From the NCBI GenBank assembly GCA_963795385.1, contig CAWCHK010000014.1, positions 957,598 through 1,021,597 on the forward strand: a DNA stretch of 64,000 nt. The letters are read 5' to 3'. The DNA comes from CAVURS01 sp963795385 (lineage in GTDB: Bacteria; Actinomycetota; Actinomycetes; Actinomycetales; CAVURS01). Within the stretch, counting starts at the first letter, position 1. Each line of letters starts with the position of its first letter. The translations under genes were made by a program, and so were the position numbers. Below the pieces are notes generated by a model. That model was not told the DNA's origin, ran no database searches, and saw only the letters and a program-made list of their open reading frames with translations. Positions 36,033-46,797 of this stretch are shown one piece after another.

Positions 36033-37688
36033 TCATGGCTTCACGCGGAGGCGATTCTCGTCGAACTCTGACAATTTTGGCAAACTGGCCGGATCGCGCA
36101 AGAACAACATCAGCAGCAGCACGCCAATCACCGCGAAGCCAATGACCATGAAGCCATCGATATACGCCAGCACATTGGCTTGCACCTGCACCGAATGAGC
36201 AAGCAGTGCGGTCGCGCGCGCATCGGCCTCGATCGGACCAACCGAACGCGCCATTACGGCCCCTGCGTAGTCGTGCAATCGCTCGCCGGTCGCGGATGAG
36301 CCGGTGGTAACGTGCAACCCGACAAGGTTGGAGTACACCTGTTCCCGAACCCGCAAAAAGGTTTGGATAAAAGCCGCCCCCAATTGCGCACCGAATAGCC
36401 GGCCAGTCTGTAGTATCGCGCCGAACGTGAAGATCTCACTCGGTTCCAGATGCTTCAGGAAGAACCATACCAATGAGGTCAATCCAATTGATTGACCGAG
36501 TGCCTGTACCATTTGTGAGGGCAGGAAGGCGCTACCGGTCCAGTCCTGCGTCAGTTGCCCCGCCATGAAGCAGCCACAACCAACCAGGGCGAAACCGACA
36601 GCCAGTGGCAAACGAGGCTCCACGAAGCGCAGGATTGTTGCGGCAGCCGGTGCGATCAGAAACTGTGGCAACGCAATGTACATGAGCACGCCACCGACCT
36701 CGATCGCGCGGTAGTTCTGAACCGTCGTCAGGAATTGCGGAATGATGTAGGAAGTCGATAGAATGGCAAAACGGAAGAAAGTTATGAGTAGGAAGAGCAT
36801 TGGAATGTTGCCTGTGGCCCCGTAGCGCAAATTGATCCACGGCCGGTCATAAGTCAGCTCTTGCGCGACGAAAAGAATAAGCAGGATGCCGCCGCCAAGC
36901 AGTAGAGCGACTACCAGGCCGGAGTTCAACCAGTCGAGGCGGTTGCCCTGGTCGAGAGCGGCGTACAATAAGCTGAAGCCCAGAGCGGCGTAGATTATGC
37001 CTGCCCAGTCAGCAGTTTTCAGCAGAGCCCGGTTAATCGGCGCACGGGGCACGCCAAAATAAATGCAGACCAGCATGAGTGGCGTCAGCAGTGCAGTATC
37101 CCAGAAAATCCAGTGCCACGACCAGTTATCGCAGAACCAGCCTTCGATGGAGGCGGCGATGTTCAGTGACAGTTCGAGGTTCATCGCGTAGGCCGCGACC
37201 CCGTAAACCACCATCTTGGCTGGCAGGTTCAGCACGACGAACCCGATCGTCAACGGAATGAACGTGCCGGAAGCCAGCCCGCTTATCATCTGAAGCGCCA
37301 GTACGAAGCCGAGATTGGGGGAAGCAGGCAAGACCAGATTGGAGGTTCCGAAGACTGTGGCAGAGATCATCAACACACGGCGCACACCAAACACGGCGCC
37401 GAGCCACGCCGAGACCGGACCGATGAGCATCTGGCCTACGGTGAACGCGGTGGTGATCCATGCACCCTCGTCGAAGCCAGCATGAACGCCACCACGCAGA
37501 TCTGCCAGACCAAAGACAGTAATACGGCTGTCGAGCGTCGATATCACCGAACCCAATAGTACCTGCGAGTACGCCAATATAAGGGCGTGTCGTGATGGTC
37601 GGAAGTATGTGTGCGGCCTTATCCGCAGGATGACAAAGGCCGTACTTTTGCGTTGTGGTGCGACGCCGCGCAAGCCAACGGACGACAT
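36033..37688 (-). CDS. MFS multidrug efflux permease, DHA2 (EmrB/QacA) family
   Basis: 551 residues with about 14 predicted membrane segments. Landmarks: LGSVISTLDSRITVFGLADL (helix 1), DEGAWITTAFTVGQMLIGPV, the motif-A-like loop AWLGAVFGVRRVLMIS, and WSWHWIFWDTALLTPLMLV typical of EmrB. Proton-driven drug export through the inner membrane, working with an EmrA adaptor encoded 24 bases upstream in the same orientation. No outer-membrane factor is next to the pair; one is encoded in the RND operon about 5 kb away. Frame is intact. Confidence 0.9.
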   Translation of the reverse strand: MSSVGLRGVAPQRKSTAFVILRIRPHTYFRPSRHALILAYSQVLLGSVISTLDSRITVFGLADLRGGVHAGFDEGAWITTAFTVGQMLIGPVSAWLGAVFGVRRVLMISATVFGTSNLVLPASPNLGFVLALQMISGLASGTFIPLTIGFVVLNLPAKMVVYGVAAYAMNLELSLNIAASIEGWFCDNWSWHWIFWDTALLTPLMLVCIYFGVPRAPINRALLKTADWAGIIYAALGFSLLYAALDQGNRLDWLNSGLVVALLLGGGILLILFVAQELTYDRPWINLRYGATGNIPMLFLLITFFRFAILSTSYIIPQFLTTVQNYRAIEVGGVLMYIALPQFLIAPAAATILRFVEPRLPLAVGFALVGCGCFMAGQLTQDWTGSAFLPSQMVQALGQSIGLTSLVWFFLKHLEPSEIFTFGAILQTGRLFGAQLGAAFIQTFLRVREQVYSNLVGLHVTTGSSATGERLHDYAGAVMARSVGPIEADARATALLAHSVQVQANVLAYIDGFMVIGFAVIGVLLLMLFLRDPASLPKLSEFDENRLRVKP

Positions 37689-37712
37689 TCTGTGCGATTT
37701 GCCGCCGCAGGC

Positions 37713-38888
37713 TCATTGCGTAGCCTTATGGGCATTCTCGGTTGGGATGGGGCTGGGCGCGCTGGTGTCAATTGTGGCTATGACCGACATGCCTGGCCGT
37801 AGCAGGTTGCTCACGCTCGGATCGCTATCGAGCACGATCTTGACCGGGATGCGCTGCACGACCTTGGTGAAATTCCCGGTCGCGTTATCGGGAGGCAGCA
37901 GCGAGAACTGTGCTCCAGATGCTGGCGACCAGCTGTCCACATGGCCGTGCAGGACAGTCCCGGAAAACGCGTCCACCGTCATGCGGGCACTCTGGCCGAC
38001 GCGGATGTGGGTCATCTGCGTCTCCTTGTAGTTGGCGACCACCCAGACGTTAGGGAGCGGTACGACCGAGATAACCTGGGTCCCAACGCTGAGATACTGT
38101 CCGGCCTGAACTAAGCGCTGACCGACCATGCCGTCCACTGGCGCAGTGATGCGGGTATAACCGAGATTGATCGCCGCGAGGTCTCGCGCGGCCTGCTGTG
38201 CGGCAAGCGTCGCGGCTGCCTGCTTCTCTTGACTGTCGAGTACACCGATTTGCTGACGCTGTTGTGCCAGCTGCGCCCGATTGAGTGCGAGCGTGGCTTC
38301 AGCCCGCTGCTCGTTGTCGGTCGCCTGTTCTGTGAGCTGATGCGTGCCCGCGATGCCTGTGGCAAGCAGGTTTCGCTGACGGACCGCCTCCAGATGATAG
38401 CGGGTCAGGTCTGCCTCGCTCGCCCTGATCGTGGCCTCTGCCTGCGCGATCAGCGCGTTTTGCAACAGCTTCTGCTGTTCGATCGTGCCGATGGCCGCCT
38501 GAGCGGCATCCACACTTGCCTGCGCTTGAGCCAATTGGGCACGGTAGTCGTCGTCCACGATTTGGACGAGCAGGTCACCGGCTTTGACCTTCTGGAAGTC
38601 CTGAACTGCTACCAGGCGAACGTAGCCTGGAATTTTCGCGGCGAGAGGTGTGGTGTCGGCATAGAGGTAAGCGTCGTCGGTGGTTTGCAGCACAGCCGAA
38701 CCGACCCACCAGTCCCAATCGCGCGCCACCTCCACCATCAGGGCAGCAACCAGGGCCAGGATGAACAGCCTGATGCCGACGGCGCGCCACCGGAAACCGC
38801 GCGGCGGTACGGCGGGATGGAATAGTGCGCCGGCGCTATCGGCTGCGCCCGTCGAAGGCGTTTCAACAACGGCGGGCTGGTCGTTCAT
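37713..38888 (-). CDS. HlyD/EmrA-family membrane fusion (adaptor) protein
   Basis: 391 residues from the ATG at 38888 (MNDQPAVVETPS). One N-terminal membrane anchor (RLFILALVAALMVEVA), then TTDDAYLYADTTPLAAKIPG (EmrA-type lipoyl start), a long helical hairpin with coiled-coil character (Gln/Ala-rich, roughly residues 105-220), TRITAPVDGMVGQRLVQAGQ, and a beta-barrel domain ending near NLLRPGMSVIATI. It links the downstream EmrB-like MFS permease to an outer-membrane channel. Gene order EmrA then EmrB is the usual one. Confidence 0.92.
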   Translation of the reverse strand: MNDQPAVVETPSTGAADSAGALFHPAVPPRGFRWRAVGIRLFILALVAALMVEVARDWDWWVGSAVLQTTDDAYLYADTTPLAAKIPGYVRLVAVQDFQKVKAGDLLVQIVDDDYRAQLAQAQASVDAAQAAIGTIEQQKLLQNALIAQAEATIRASEADLTRYHLEAVRQRNLLATGIAGTHQLTEQATDNEQRAEATLALNRAQLAQQRQQIGVLDSQEKQAAATLAAQQAARDLAAINLGYTRITAPVDGMVGQRLVQAGQYLSVGTQVISVVPLPNVWVVANYKETQMTHIRVGQSARMTVDAFSGTVLHGHVDSWSPASGAQFSLLPPDNATGNFTKVVQRIPVKIVLDSDPSVSNLLRPGMSVIATIDTSAPSPIPTENAHKATQ

Positions 38889-39771
38889 GGCATTCTCGGC
38901 GACGACATGTGGCCCACACGGCGACAGCAAAGGGGGCCGGAAAAACGAAGTTCATGTCCAGGGACCCGTCACTCTGTCGGGCACCAGTTACGATAACTAG
39001 GACGTATTTGCGCTATATTGTCCATTCCAACCGCGGCAGGCTTGGCAAGCACCCCACGTGTCTCGGGCCGAAGTCGGACAGCACAGAGTGGGACTCGAGC
39101 CTACCACCCCAAGATCAAAAGTCTCGCCAGAACATCCAACGATTTCAAAATCAACATTTGCACCCCACGCTAAAGGGTTGATAAAACAAAGCTTCTTAGG
39201 TGAAGCCACTTGCATATTTGCGCCTTCTGGGGGGTTTCGATCATTGCTGCCGCGATTTCGCGGCGCAATGCAGACTACACGAGAGCAGAGAAGCGCAGAC
39301 CGCCAACTGATCGGGACCGCTTGGCATGTAGGGCGCCCCCCGGCCCCGCCGACATTGGACGATTACCCCTGGCCGCCAAAGCTACCAAGGTTGCGACCCT
39401 GCCGCCTGAGGCCCCTGCCCGCCATGTCTTTTGTCGCCAGACGCCGCCCAGCCTCGCGAGCACGGCGCGAACTGCCATGCCAAGGTGCTTTATATAAAGT
39501 TGGCGGCGGTGGCGCTTGCCTTTCAACGGCCAGTAAACCTGGCCATAAGCCACGCCGTAAGGCAGGGACTGGCCGGAAGCGGACGGACGGTCTGCTTTGA
39601 GTCCGGGGGCGCGAAGCAGACATTCGCGTCCACACGGCCTGGTAGCAGCTTTCAACTCTTTGCTCTCGCTCGGAAGTGTCGATGCACATGGCGCCTTTCA
39701 ACACTTCCCGGCCATACGGCATCGGGCCTGCAATGGGATCTACCGGCTTCTAGGCTAGCTAGAGCAATGCC
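38889..39771. other. Long intergenic region, no credible gene
   Basis: About 880 bases between the EmrA start and the RND pump stop. Several open frames exist on both strands but none resembles a protein family and their composition shifts along the region. Around 39085-39135 the minus strand has a tRNA-like piece: a CGAGA/TCTTG stem with a CTTTTGA loop followed by an imperfect GTAGG/CCCAC stem with a CTCGAGT loop. No acceptor stem or CCA was found, so it is at best a tRNA fragment. Upstream promoter elements for the EmrA gene should lie near 38900-39000. Confidence 0.4.
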
Positions 39772-42700
39772 TCAAACACTTGGCCGAGTCACGACTTCAG
39801 GTTTCTTTGATCGCTGCTTTCGGTCCTCAATTCGCTGCAACACAGCGAAGAAGGATGGCACGAACAACACCGCCAGGCAGGTCGATGCAATCATGCCGCT
39901 GAAAACGCTGATGCCGAGGGAGCGGCGGGCATTGGCTCCGGCTCCTGTGGCAAGGACCAATGGCAGCACGCCGAGGATGAAGGCGAACGATGTCATCAGG
40001 ATTGGTCGGAACCGTGTCCGGGCCGCATCAACCGCGGACTCCAGAATTGATTTCCCGTCGACCATCCGGCGCTCGCGCGCAACCTCGACGATCAGGATGC
40101 CGTTTTTCGCCGACAATGCGATCAGAAGCATCAGGCCGATCTGGGTGTAGAGATTATTGGCGGCGCCAAGACTGGTCAGAGCGGCAACCGGTCCCAGCAG
40201 TGCCAACGGTACTGCGGACAACACGGCCAATGGCATGATCCAGCTACCGTATTGACCAGCGAGGCACAGATAGACCAGCAGGATCGACAGACCGAATACG
40301 TAGTAGAGCTGATTGCCGGTGATCTTCTCCTGGTAAGACATCGCCGACCATTCATAGCTCACGTCGCTGGGCAGTACCCTCTTCGCGATCTGCTCCATGG
40401 CAGCCATGGATTGGCCCGAACTGAAGCCGCGCGCCGGTCCACCAACGATCGTCGCAGATGGATAAAGGTTATACAGTGTGGTCAATGCCGGTGCGACTAC
40501 TGGCCCGATATGAGCTATCGCGCCGATTGGCACCATCTGCCCATCCTGGCTGCGGACATTCAGGTTCAGCAGGTCGTCCGGCTGGAGGCGAAATTTTAAA
40601 TCGGCCTGTACGTAGACCTGGAGAGAGAGGCCGAACTTGTTGAACTGGTTGACATAGGTCGATCCCAAATAGTCGGTGAGCGCCGCGAACACGTCGCCCA
40701 CCGATACGCGCAGAGTTTCAGCTCTCGCTCGATCGACTGTCACCGCGACATGCGGCGCGCCCGGACTGTATGTCGTGATCACGTTCTGCAGGCTTGGATC
40801 GCTCGCTGCTTCCTTGACGATCTGCTGGGCAAGATCGTTCAGCTTCTGGTAGTCGAAGTTGCCTCCGAGCATTTCGAGCTGCATCTGGAAGCCGCCAGCG
40901 TTGCCGATGCCCTGGATCGGTGGTGGTGGCAGCACGTAGGCTCGCCCGTCCGACAGCGAGACGAGTCCCTTTTCCAACTGATTGTAGATGGAAAGCAGGT
41001 CCTGTCCCTTTGCCTTCAGACGGACATCGAATGGCTTCAGCATGACCCAGCAGGTTCCCGCGTTGGCCAGGTCCGCGCTGTTGTCGAGGACCGACATGCC
41101 CGAGATTGCGATCACCTGTTCGACGCCTGGTATTGCGGAGGCGATCTTGTTGACCTGTTCAAGCGATGCCGCCGTGCGCCCCAGTGACGCGCCGTCCGGC
41201 AACTGGACAGCGGCAATCACGTAACCCTGATCGTCGATCGGAATGAAGGCCGTGGGAAGGCGGGCAAGACCCCAGAAGCCCACAGCTGCAACCAGCAGAG
41301 CGATGACCACCATCACGCCACTGCGTCGCACCATGCGGCCAATCAATGCCGCATAGAGATTCTCCATCCTGTCATAGACGCGGTTGAAGCCACGATAGAA
41401 GAAGTTCCGCTGCTCCGGCGGTACCGGGGTGCGCAGCCACAGTGCACACTGTGTCGGCTTGAGCGTGGCGGCGTTCACCGCGCTGATCAGCGCTGTCGCC
41501 GCGATCACCAACGCGAATTGTGCGAACATGTTTCCGGTCAGTCCCGGCACGAAGGCAGCCGGAATGAACACCGCCATCAGTACCAGGGTGATGCCGATGA
41601 TCGGTCCGAACAGTTCGTTCATCGCCTTGATGGCTGAGTCGTGGCCGGACATGCCTCGCTCAATATACTTGGTCACGCCTTCGACGATGACGATTGCATC
41701 GTCCACCACGATGCCGATCGCCAGCACGATGCCAAACAATGTGGAGAGATTGACGGTGAAGCCCAGCGCCGCCATGCCCGCAAACGCACCGATGATAGTG
41801 ACAGGGACGGTCGTCGCAGGCACGAGCGTGGCACGGAAGTTCTGCAGGAATACCAGGATCACGATCAGCACCAGGATGCCCGCCTGGTACAGGGTCTTGT
41901 AGACCTCGCTGATGAAGTCCTGAACGAAGATCGTAGTGTCGTAGGGGACGGCGTAGTGCAATCCTTGAGGGAACCGCCGCGACAGTTCCGCCATCTTCGC
42001 CGCGACCTCCTTGCCGACCTGCAGCGAATTTGCTTCGGGTGTCTGATAGATGCCGATACCGGCGGCCGGCTTGCCACTCAGCCGGAAGTCCTGCGCGTAG
42101 GTCTGCGAGCCAAGCTCAATACGTCCGATGTCACTGACACGGATCAGACGGCCACCCTGCGCGGTCTGATCCTTGACGATAATGTCGGCGAATTGCCCCG
42201 GGTCGTTCAGCCGTGACTGGATGTCCACACTGTACTGGAACTGCTGGGTCTGCGGCGCCGGCGGCATGCCCACCTGTCCAGCGGCGACATTTTGGCTCTG
42301 TTGCCGGATAGCATCGATCACATCTTTTGGTACAAGGCCGAACGAGAACAGCTTCTGCGGATCCATCCAGATGCGCATGGAATATGTGCCGGCACCAAAA
42401 ACCTTGACACTGCCGACACCCGGCAGACGCGCCAATTCGTTGATCAGGTTTATGGTCGCATAATTGCTCAGATACAGGCTGTCGTATTTCCCATCCGGAG
42501 AGTCCAGGGTGACGATCTGCAGAAGCGCGGTGTTCTTCTTCTGTACGCTCACGCCCTGCGCCTGCGCCGGCTCCGGCAACGAGGCCAGCGCAATCTGCAC
42601 CCGGTTCTGCACCAGAACCTGGTCGATGTCCGGATCAGTGCCGATCTCGGAACGTGACCGTCAGGTTGTAGGTGCCATCGGCGGCACTGGTGGACTCCAT

Positions 42701-42934
42701 GTAGAGCATGCGATCGACGCCATTCACCTGCAGCTCGATCGGCAGCGCGATGGTGTCGATGACTGTCTGGGCGCTGGCCCCGGGATAGCTCGCGGTGACC
42801 GACACGGTCGGTGGTACCACGTTGGGATATTCGGAGACCGGCAGGCGAAACAGGGCAACTGCACCGAGCAGCACCAGAACGATAGCCAGCACGTTGGCGA
42901 GGACTGGATGCTCGATGAAGAATTTCGACATCAT
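39772..42934 (-). pseudogene. RND efflux transporter (AcrB/MexF-like, HAE1), one N-terminal frameshift
   Basis: About 1,050 residues after correction. N-terminus MMSKFFIEHPVLANVLAIVL at 42934, then PVSEYPNVVPPTVSVTASYPG. The frame stops at YNLTVTFRDRH; one extra C near 42649 separates it from the continuation EIGTDPDIDQVLVQNRVQIA, after which 946 codons are open to 39772. Landmarks: GIVVDDAIVIVEGVTKYIE with the Asp pair of the proton relay in TM4, FIPAAFVPGLTGNMF, and QIGLMLLIALSAKNGILIVE in the second half. Proton-driven trimeric drug exporter working with the adaptor and outer-membrane genes upstream. Without correction the first helix is lost. Confidence 0.88.
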
Positions 42935-42945
42935 CGGCGTATTCC

Positions 42946-44222
42946 TTATCCGCCGATGGGTGTCAGTTTTGGCACCACTTTCGTGCCGGGAGTGGCGCGC
43001 CAAAGTTCGCCAGTCACCACGCGGTCATCCGGCTTCAGGCCACCCGTGATGACTCGCAAATCACCGATCAGCTCGCCAAGTTGGACATAACGCTGTTGAA
43101 CAACGTTGTCGGGACTTAGGACGAGCAGGTAACGGCCACCTTGGTCTTCCTGCAGTGCGCGGTCCGGCACCAACAGAGCGCTCTGCACGACCTTGCCCAT
43201 GGGAAGACGAATTTTGACGAACACGCCGGGCAGCAATCCGCGGTCGGGATTGCGCAGGATTCCCCGCACCAAAAGTGTCCCTGTCGCCTGATCGATCGCT
43301 GGGGCGACGTACTCGATCGTGCCGTGATGCGGGTAGCCGGTTTCATCCGACAAGGCGGCATCGATCGGAATCTTGTGCAGATCGTCCAGGGTGAGCCGCC
43401 GCTGGTCCAGATTCGCACGGATCTGCAACGCCTGCTGCGAGCTGATATTGGCAACCACGTAGATAGGGTCCAACTGGGTGATGTCGGCCAGTGCCGCTTC
43501 CTGCCCATTGCCGCCGACGACGTTGCCGGGATCGACCAGGTGCTTACCCATCTGGCCGTCGAATGGTGCTCGGATTTCGGTATAACTGAGGCTCAGCTGG
43601 GCCAGTGCCACTTGAGCCTGCGCCGCCAGAATATTCGCCTCTGCGCTCTGCCGCTCGAAATTCCAGTGGTCGACATCGACCTGTGTCGCCGCATCCCGCT
43701 TGAGCAGTGCCGTGTAGCGAGTTACCTCGGTCTTGGCATAAAGCAGCGCGGCCTGCTGCAACTGGAGCGCTGCCTGGGCCTGTTGCAACTGTGCCTTGTA
43801 CTGGTCCTGCTGGATCGTGACGAGAAGATCGCCTTTCTTGACGAGCGCTCCATCAGTGAAGTGCAACTGATCCAAGAAACCCACGACGCGTGCGATCAGC
43901 TTGACCTGATTAACCGCGGCGGCATTGCCGGTAATCTCGAGATAATCGCTAACGGTCTGAACCTTCGGCTGCACGACCGGGATTGTTGGCGGTGCTTGCC
44001 CGGGGAACTGCGCCTGCGCCATGACGGTCGCGGGAGGCGGCGCGGATTGCAGCGTTGCCTGATCGGGCTGGGAGACTGCGGGCGCTGAGGAAGGGGCGAC
44101 GTTGGCAGGCGTCTTCGCTGCTGGCGTCTGGCCGATTGAAAGACCGCCCATCGAGGCGAGAGCATCGCGACGACGACAGCAAGGTACAATGGTTTTGGCA
44201 CCTTTGCAGCCGAAGCACGCAT
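42946..44222 (-). pseudogene. RND efflux periplasmic adaptor (membrane fusion protein), signal-region frameshift
   Basis: The 401-codon open frame to 44151 holds the mature adaptor: VSDYLEITGNAAAVNQVKLI and RVVGFLDQLHFTDGALVKKG (lipoyl half), coiled-coil hairpin, YTEIRAPFDGQMGKHLVDPG, and beta-barrel VVANISSQQALQIRANL. No signal peptide is present there, but the neighbouring frame from the ATG at 44222 encodes MRASAAKVPKPLYLAVVVAM, a good export signal that meets the main frame near 44160 (… then SMGGLSIGQTPAAKTPANV). One lost or two gained bases explain this. It starts 25 bases after the OMF stop, and the RND gene follows 11 bases later. Confidence 0.82.
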
Positions 44223-44247
44223 GAAAAGACAGATTTTCACGACAACC

Positions 44248-45909
44248 TCACCACTGCGGTGCCCGAAGGTCAGGTCCTTTATCGGCCGGCGAGGGAAGCC
44301 CTGGCGTAGGCGGCGGCAATTGATCGGCCGCCGGCAGCAGACCACCCCAATTTGTCCGGTTGCGCATTTCGTCGCGCGTTGCGGCATTCACGAATTCATC
44401 TCCCTTCCGGATTTGCCAGCCACCCCCAAGGGACCGGTAGACCGAGGCAAGTCCCGCGGCGAGGCTGCCTTCGGCCGAAGCAAGGGTGCTCTGCGCCTGA
44501 TAGAGATTCTGCTCCGCGGTCAGGACGGTGGTGAAATCTCTTGTCCCCAGCAAGTACTGATCGATTGCAATGCGGAGTGCGTTGTTTGCCGCCGCGACGC
44601 TGCGACGCAGGTAATCGACCTGCGCGCGTCCTTGCAGGAATGCGGCGAGGCCATTCTCGACCTCCTGCTGGGCTTTCAGCACCGTGTTCTGGTATCCGAT
44701 CAGCAGTGCCTGCAGGCGCGCGTCCTGAACCCGGACGTTATTGGTGATCTGGCCGTAGTTGAGGATTGGCCAACTGAACGATGGACCAAAGGCGAACTGG
44801 ATGCCCGGCGCCGTGAACACATCGCCCACACGGTTTTTGCCGGAACTCCCGGCCACCGTGCCGAACACGCCGGTCAAGCTGAACGCGGGAAACAGTTCGG
44901 CCTTGGCGATGCCAATTTGCGCGCTTTGGGCCGCGGCCCTCAGTTCCGCGCTGCGGATGTCCGGTCGCCGACGGATCAGATCCGCGGGTATGCCGACAGC
45001 GACGTCGCGCGGCGGTACCGGTATGTTCGTCGAACCCGCGAGCAGGGCATCCAGCAATTCCGGCGTCATGCCGAGCAGGACCCGAAGCGCCCCCTCGCCT
45101 TGCTGCAACTGGACTGTTAGTTGCGGAACCGTCAATTCCGTTTGCGCCAGGACATTTTCTGCCTGAAAAACGTCGAGCCCGGTTGCGGTGCCGCCGTGAA
45201 ACCGATCCCGCGCGATCGCGAGCGCCTTCCGCTGTTTGACGATATTGTCACGCGCGATCGCGATCTGCTGTTGAAGAGTTCGGATACCGATATAATTGGT
45301 GGCGACATCGCCCAACAGCGTAACAAGCACGTCGTCATACGTCGCAATAGAGGCCAGGTACGATGCATCGGAGGACTCGACCCCACGCCGGAATTTACCC
45401 CAGAGGTCCAGCTCCCACGCAATTTGGGTTCCAAGTGAGGCCCGCCAATAGTTCTCGAGCTGATGTGTCGGATTCGATGTCGGATCGACCTGGCTTGCTT
45501 GATTGTAGCCGACGTTCCCGCCAATCTGCTGTGTCTGCGGGTACAACTCTCCGATGGAGACGCCAAGAATCGCACGCGCCTCGAGCACTCTGGCGCCGGC
45601 AGCCATCAGGGTCAGGTTTTGATGGTACGCTATATCGACTAGCCGATTGAGCGTGGGATCGTGGAACACTGTCCACCAGTCCTCGTACTCCTGATGATCG
45701 GATTGAACCGAGGGGTCACCCGACTCGAGCCATTTATCGGCGACCGAAGCGGTCGGTGTGGTGAAGTCCGGACCAACCTTGCAGGCTGCGAACGGAAGTA
45801 CCAGCGTCACCGCCGCCACTCGTAATAGTAGCCGGCCCGGACTGGTTGCCCGAACGATACGTTCCGCACGGTCAAAACGGGACGCGGAGCCTGTCAGGGG
45901 GCGTCGCAT
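44248..45909 (-). CDS. Outer-membrane efflux lipoprotein, NodT/OprM family
   Basis: 553 residues. Hydrophobic signal ending in a lipobox-like LPFAAC, then KVGPDFTTPTASV, the NodT/CusC start. Landmarks: WWTVFHDPTLNRLVDIA, NLTLMAAGARVLEARA, IAWELDLWGKFRRGVESSDA, IPADLIRRRPDIRSAELRA and a second repeat with YLLGTRDFTTVLTAEQNLYQ. It forms the trimeric outer-membrane duct of the tripartite pump. First gene of the OMF-MFP-RND unit. The product has an unusual Pro-rich tail after the last helix. It might also serve the EmrAB-like pair, which lacks its own duct. Confidence 0.92.
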   Translation of the reverse strand: MRRPLTGSASRFDRAERIVRATSPGRLLLRVAAVTLVLPFAACKVGPDFTTPTASVADKWLESGDPSVQSDHQEYEDWWTVFHDPTLNRLVDIAYHQNLTLMAAGARVLEARAILGVSIGELYPQTQQIGGNVGYNQASQVDPTSNPTHQLENYWRASLGTQIAWELDLWGKFRRGVESSDASYLASIATYDDVLVTLLGDVATNYIGIRTLQQQIAIARDNIVKQRKALAIARDRFHGGTATGLDVFQAENVLAQTELTVPQLTVQLQQGEGALRVLLGMTPELLDALLAGSTNIPVPPRDVAVGIPADLIRRRPDIRSAELRAAAQSAQIGIAKAELFPAFSLTGVFGTVAGSSGKNRVGDVFTAPGIQFAFGPSFSWPILNYGQITNNVRVQDARLQALLIGYQNTVLKAQQEVENGLAAFLQGRAQVDYLRRSVAAANNALRIAIDQYLLGTRDFTTVLTAEQNLYQAQSTLASAEGSLAAGLASVYRSLGGGWQIRKGDEFVNAATRDEMRNRTNWGGLLPAADQLPPPTPGLPSPADKGPDLRAPQW

Positions 45910-46227
45910 CTAAGTTCCTCAGCACGCTGCACGCTCGTTGAACCTGTGCCACCGGTTGCGAATCTGATAACACTACGGTCTTAGGTTGAAATGATCCAGA
46001 CCAATCCCGAGTCCTCGCCGCGAACGGTACAGAAATTTTATGAAATTTGGTGTATCCCGTGGAATTGGCGCATTTCGGACGAAATCGCGCACTGCCCCGT
46101 CAGACGTCCGCTGGCCGCCCGGCTGCCTCGAGCAACATGGCAGCACGTGTGGAACTCGTCGAGACCGCGATTTCTGCGAGTCGAACAGAGGTCGCGCCAA
46201 ATCGGGCAGCAAGCCACAACCCTAGGG

Positions 46228-46716
46228 ATGCAAATGTTGCCTGCTGGTACGACGGGCGCTTGGCTCGGTGACTGGGTGTGGGGCCTGTTGCTGGTCGCCG
46301 TATCGCTTGCAGCGCATGCATCCGGCCTCGGTCTGATCGGCGCCTTCCTCGCAAAGTGCTTCGGCAGGCTCTTTCAATCCTCCGAACGCGGCCGCAAATT
46401 GCTGTTTGTCTTCCCCATTGTGATCGGCGCTACTTCTCTGCTGCTCGCGGTCCTGCACGGCCTTGAAGCGTCGCTCTGGGCGATCGCCTATGTCTGGCTC
46501 GGTGCATCGCCGGACTTCACGCGTGCTGTGTATTATTCCCTCCAAATGATTACAACCCTCGGAGCCGATGTTGTCAGCATAGAGGCTCGCTGGAGGCTGA
46601 TGGGGCCATTGGAGGCAATCAGCGGCATGCTGCTGTTCGGTTTGAGCACGGCCTTTTTGCTGGCCGTCCTCCAGCGCGTCTGGCCGTTCGCCTTGTCCAC
46701 GGAACCCAAAGGCTAA
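46228..46716 (+). CDS. Small multi-pass membrane protein, ion-channel-like (two-TM pore fold)
   Basis: About 160 residues with four hydrophobic stretches. The segment YYSLQMITTLGADVV followed by GPLEAISGMLLFGLSTAFLLAVLQ has the layout of a K+ channel pore helix, selectivity filter and inner helix, but the filter that would read T(V/I)GYG is TLGAD. It resembles pore-containing proteins that alphaproteobacterial genomes annotate as potassium channel family. Start: ATG at 46228 or, better spaced from AGGG, 46234; the open frame to 45991 has no membrane character. Upstream, 45910-46227 is a 318-base divergent intergenic region in which I see no gene. Confidence 0.65.
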   Translation: MQMLPAGTTGAWLGDWVWGLLLVAVSLAAHASGLGLIGAFLAKCFGRLFQSSERGRKLLFVFPIVIGATSLLLAVLHGLEASLWAIAYVWLGASPDFTRAVYYSLQMITTLGADVVSIEARWRLMGPLEAISGMLLFGLSTAFLLAVLQRVWPFALSTEPKG

Positions 46717-46797
46717 GAGACCCGAACTCTTGTGTATGGCTCGAGGGGTAGCGTATCGCCAGCTTGGGTCGACACCCGTTGTGTCAGTCTCTAGACG

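Noticed and set aside
39058..40150. Plus-strand open frames of 180 and 239 codons in and beyond the gene-free gap
   Set aside because: No family resemblance, overlap with the RND pump complement, and one contains the tRNA-like VGLEPTT artefact.
45991..46227. Upstream extension of the channel-like protein
   Set aside because: The 79 extra residues are Arg-rich and unstructured, while a better-spaced ATG follows AGGG at 46234.
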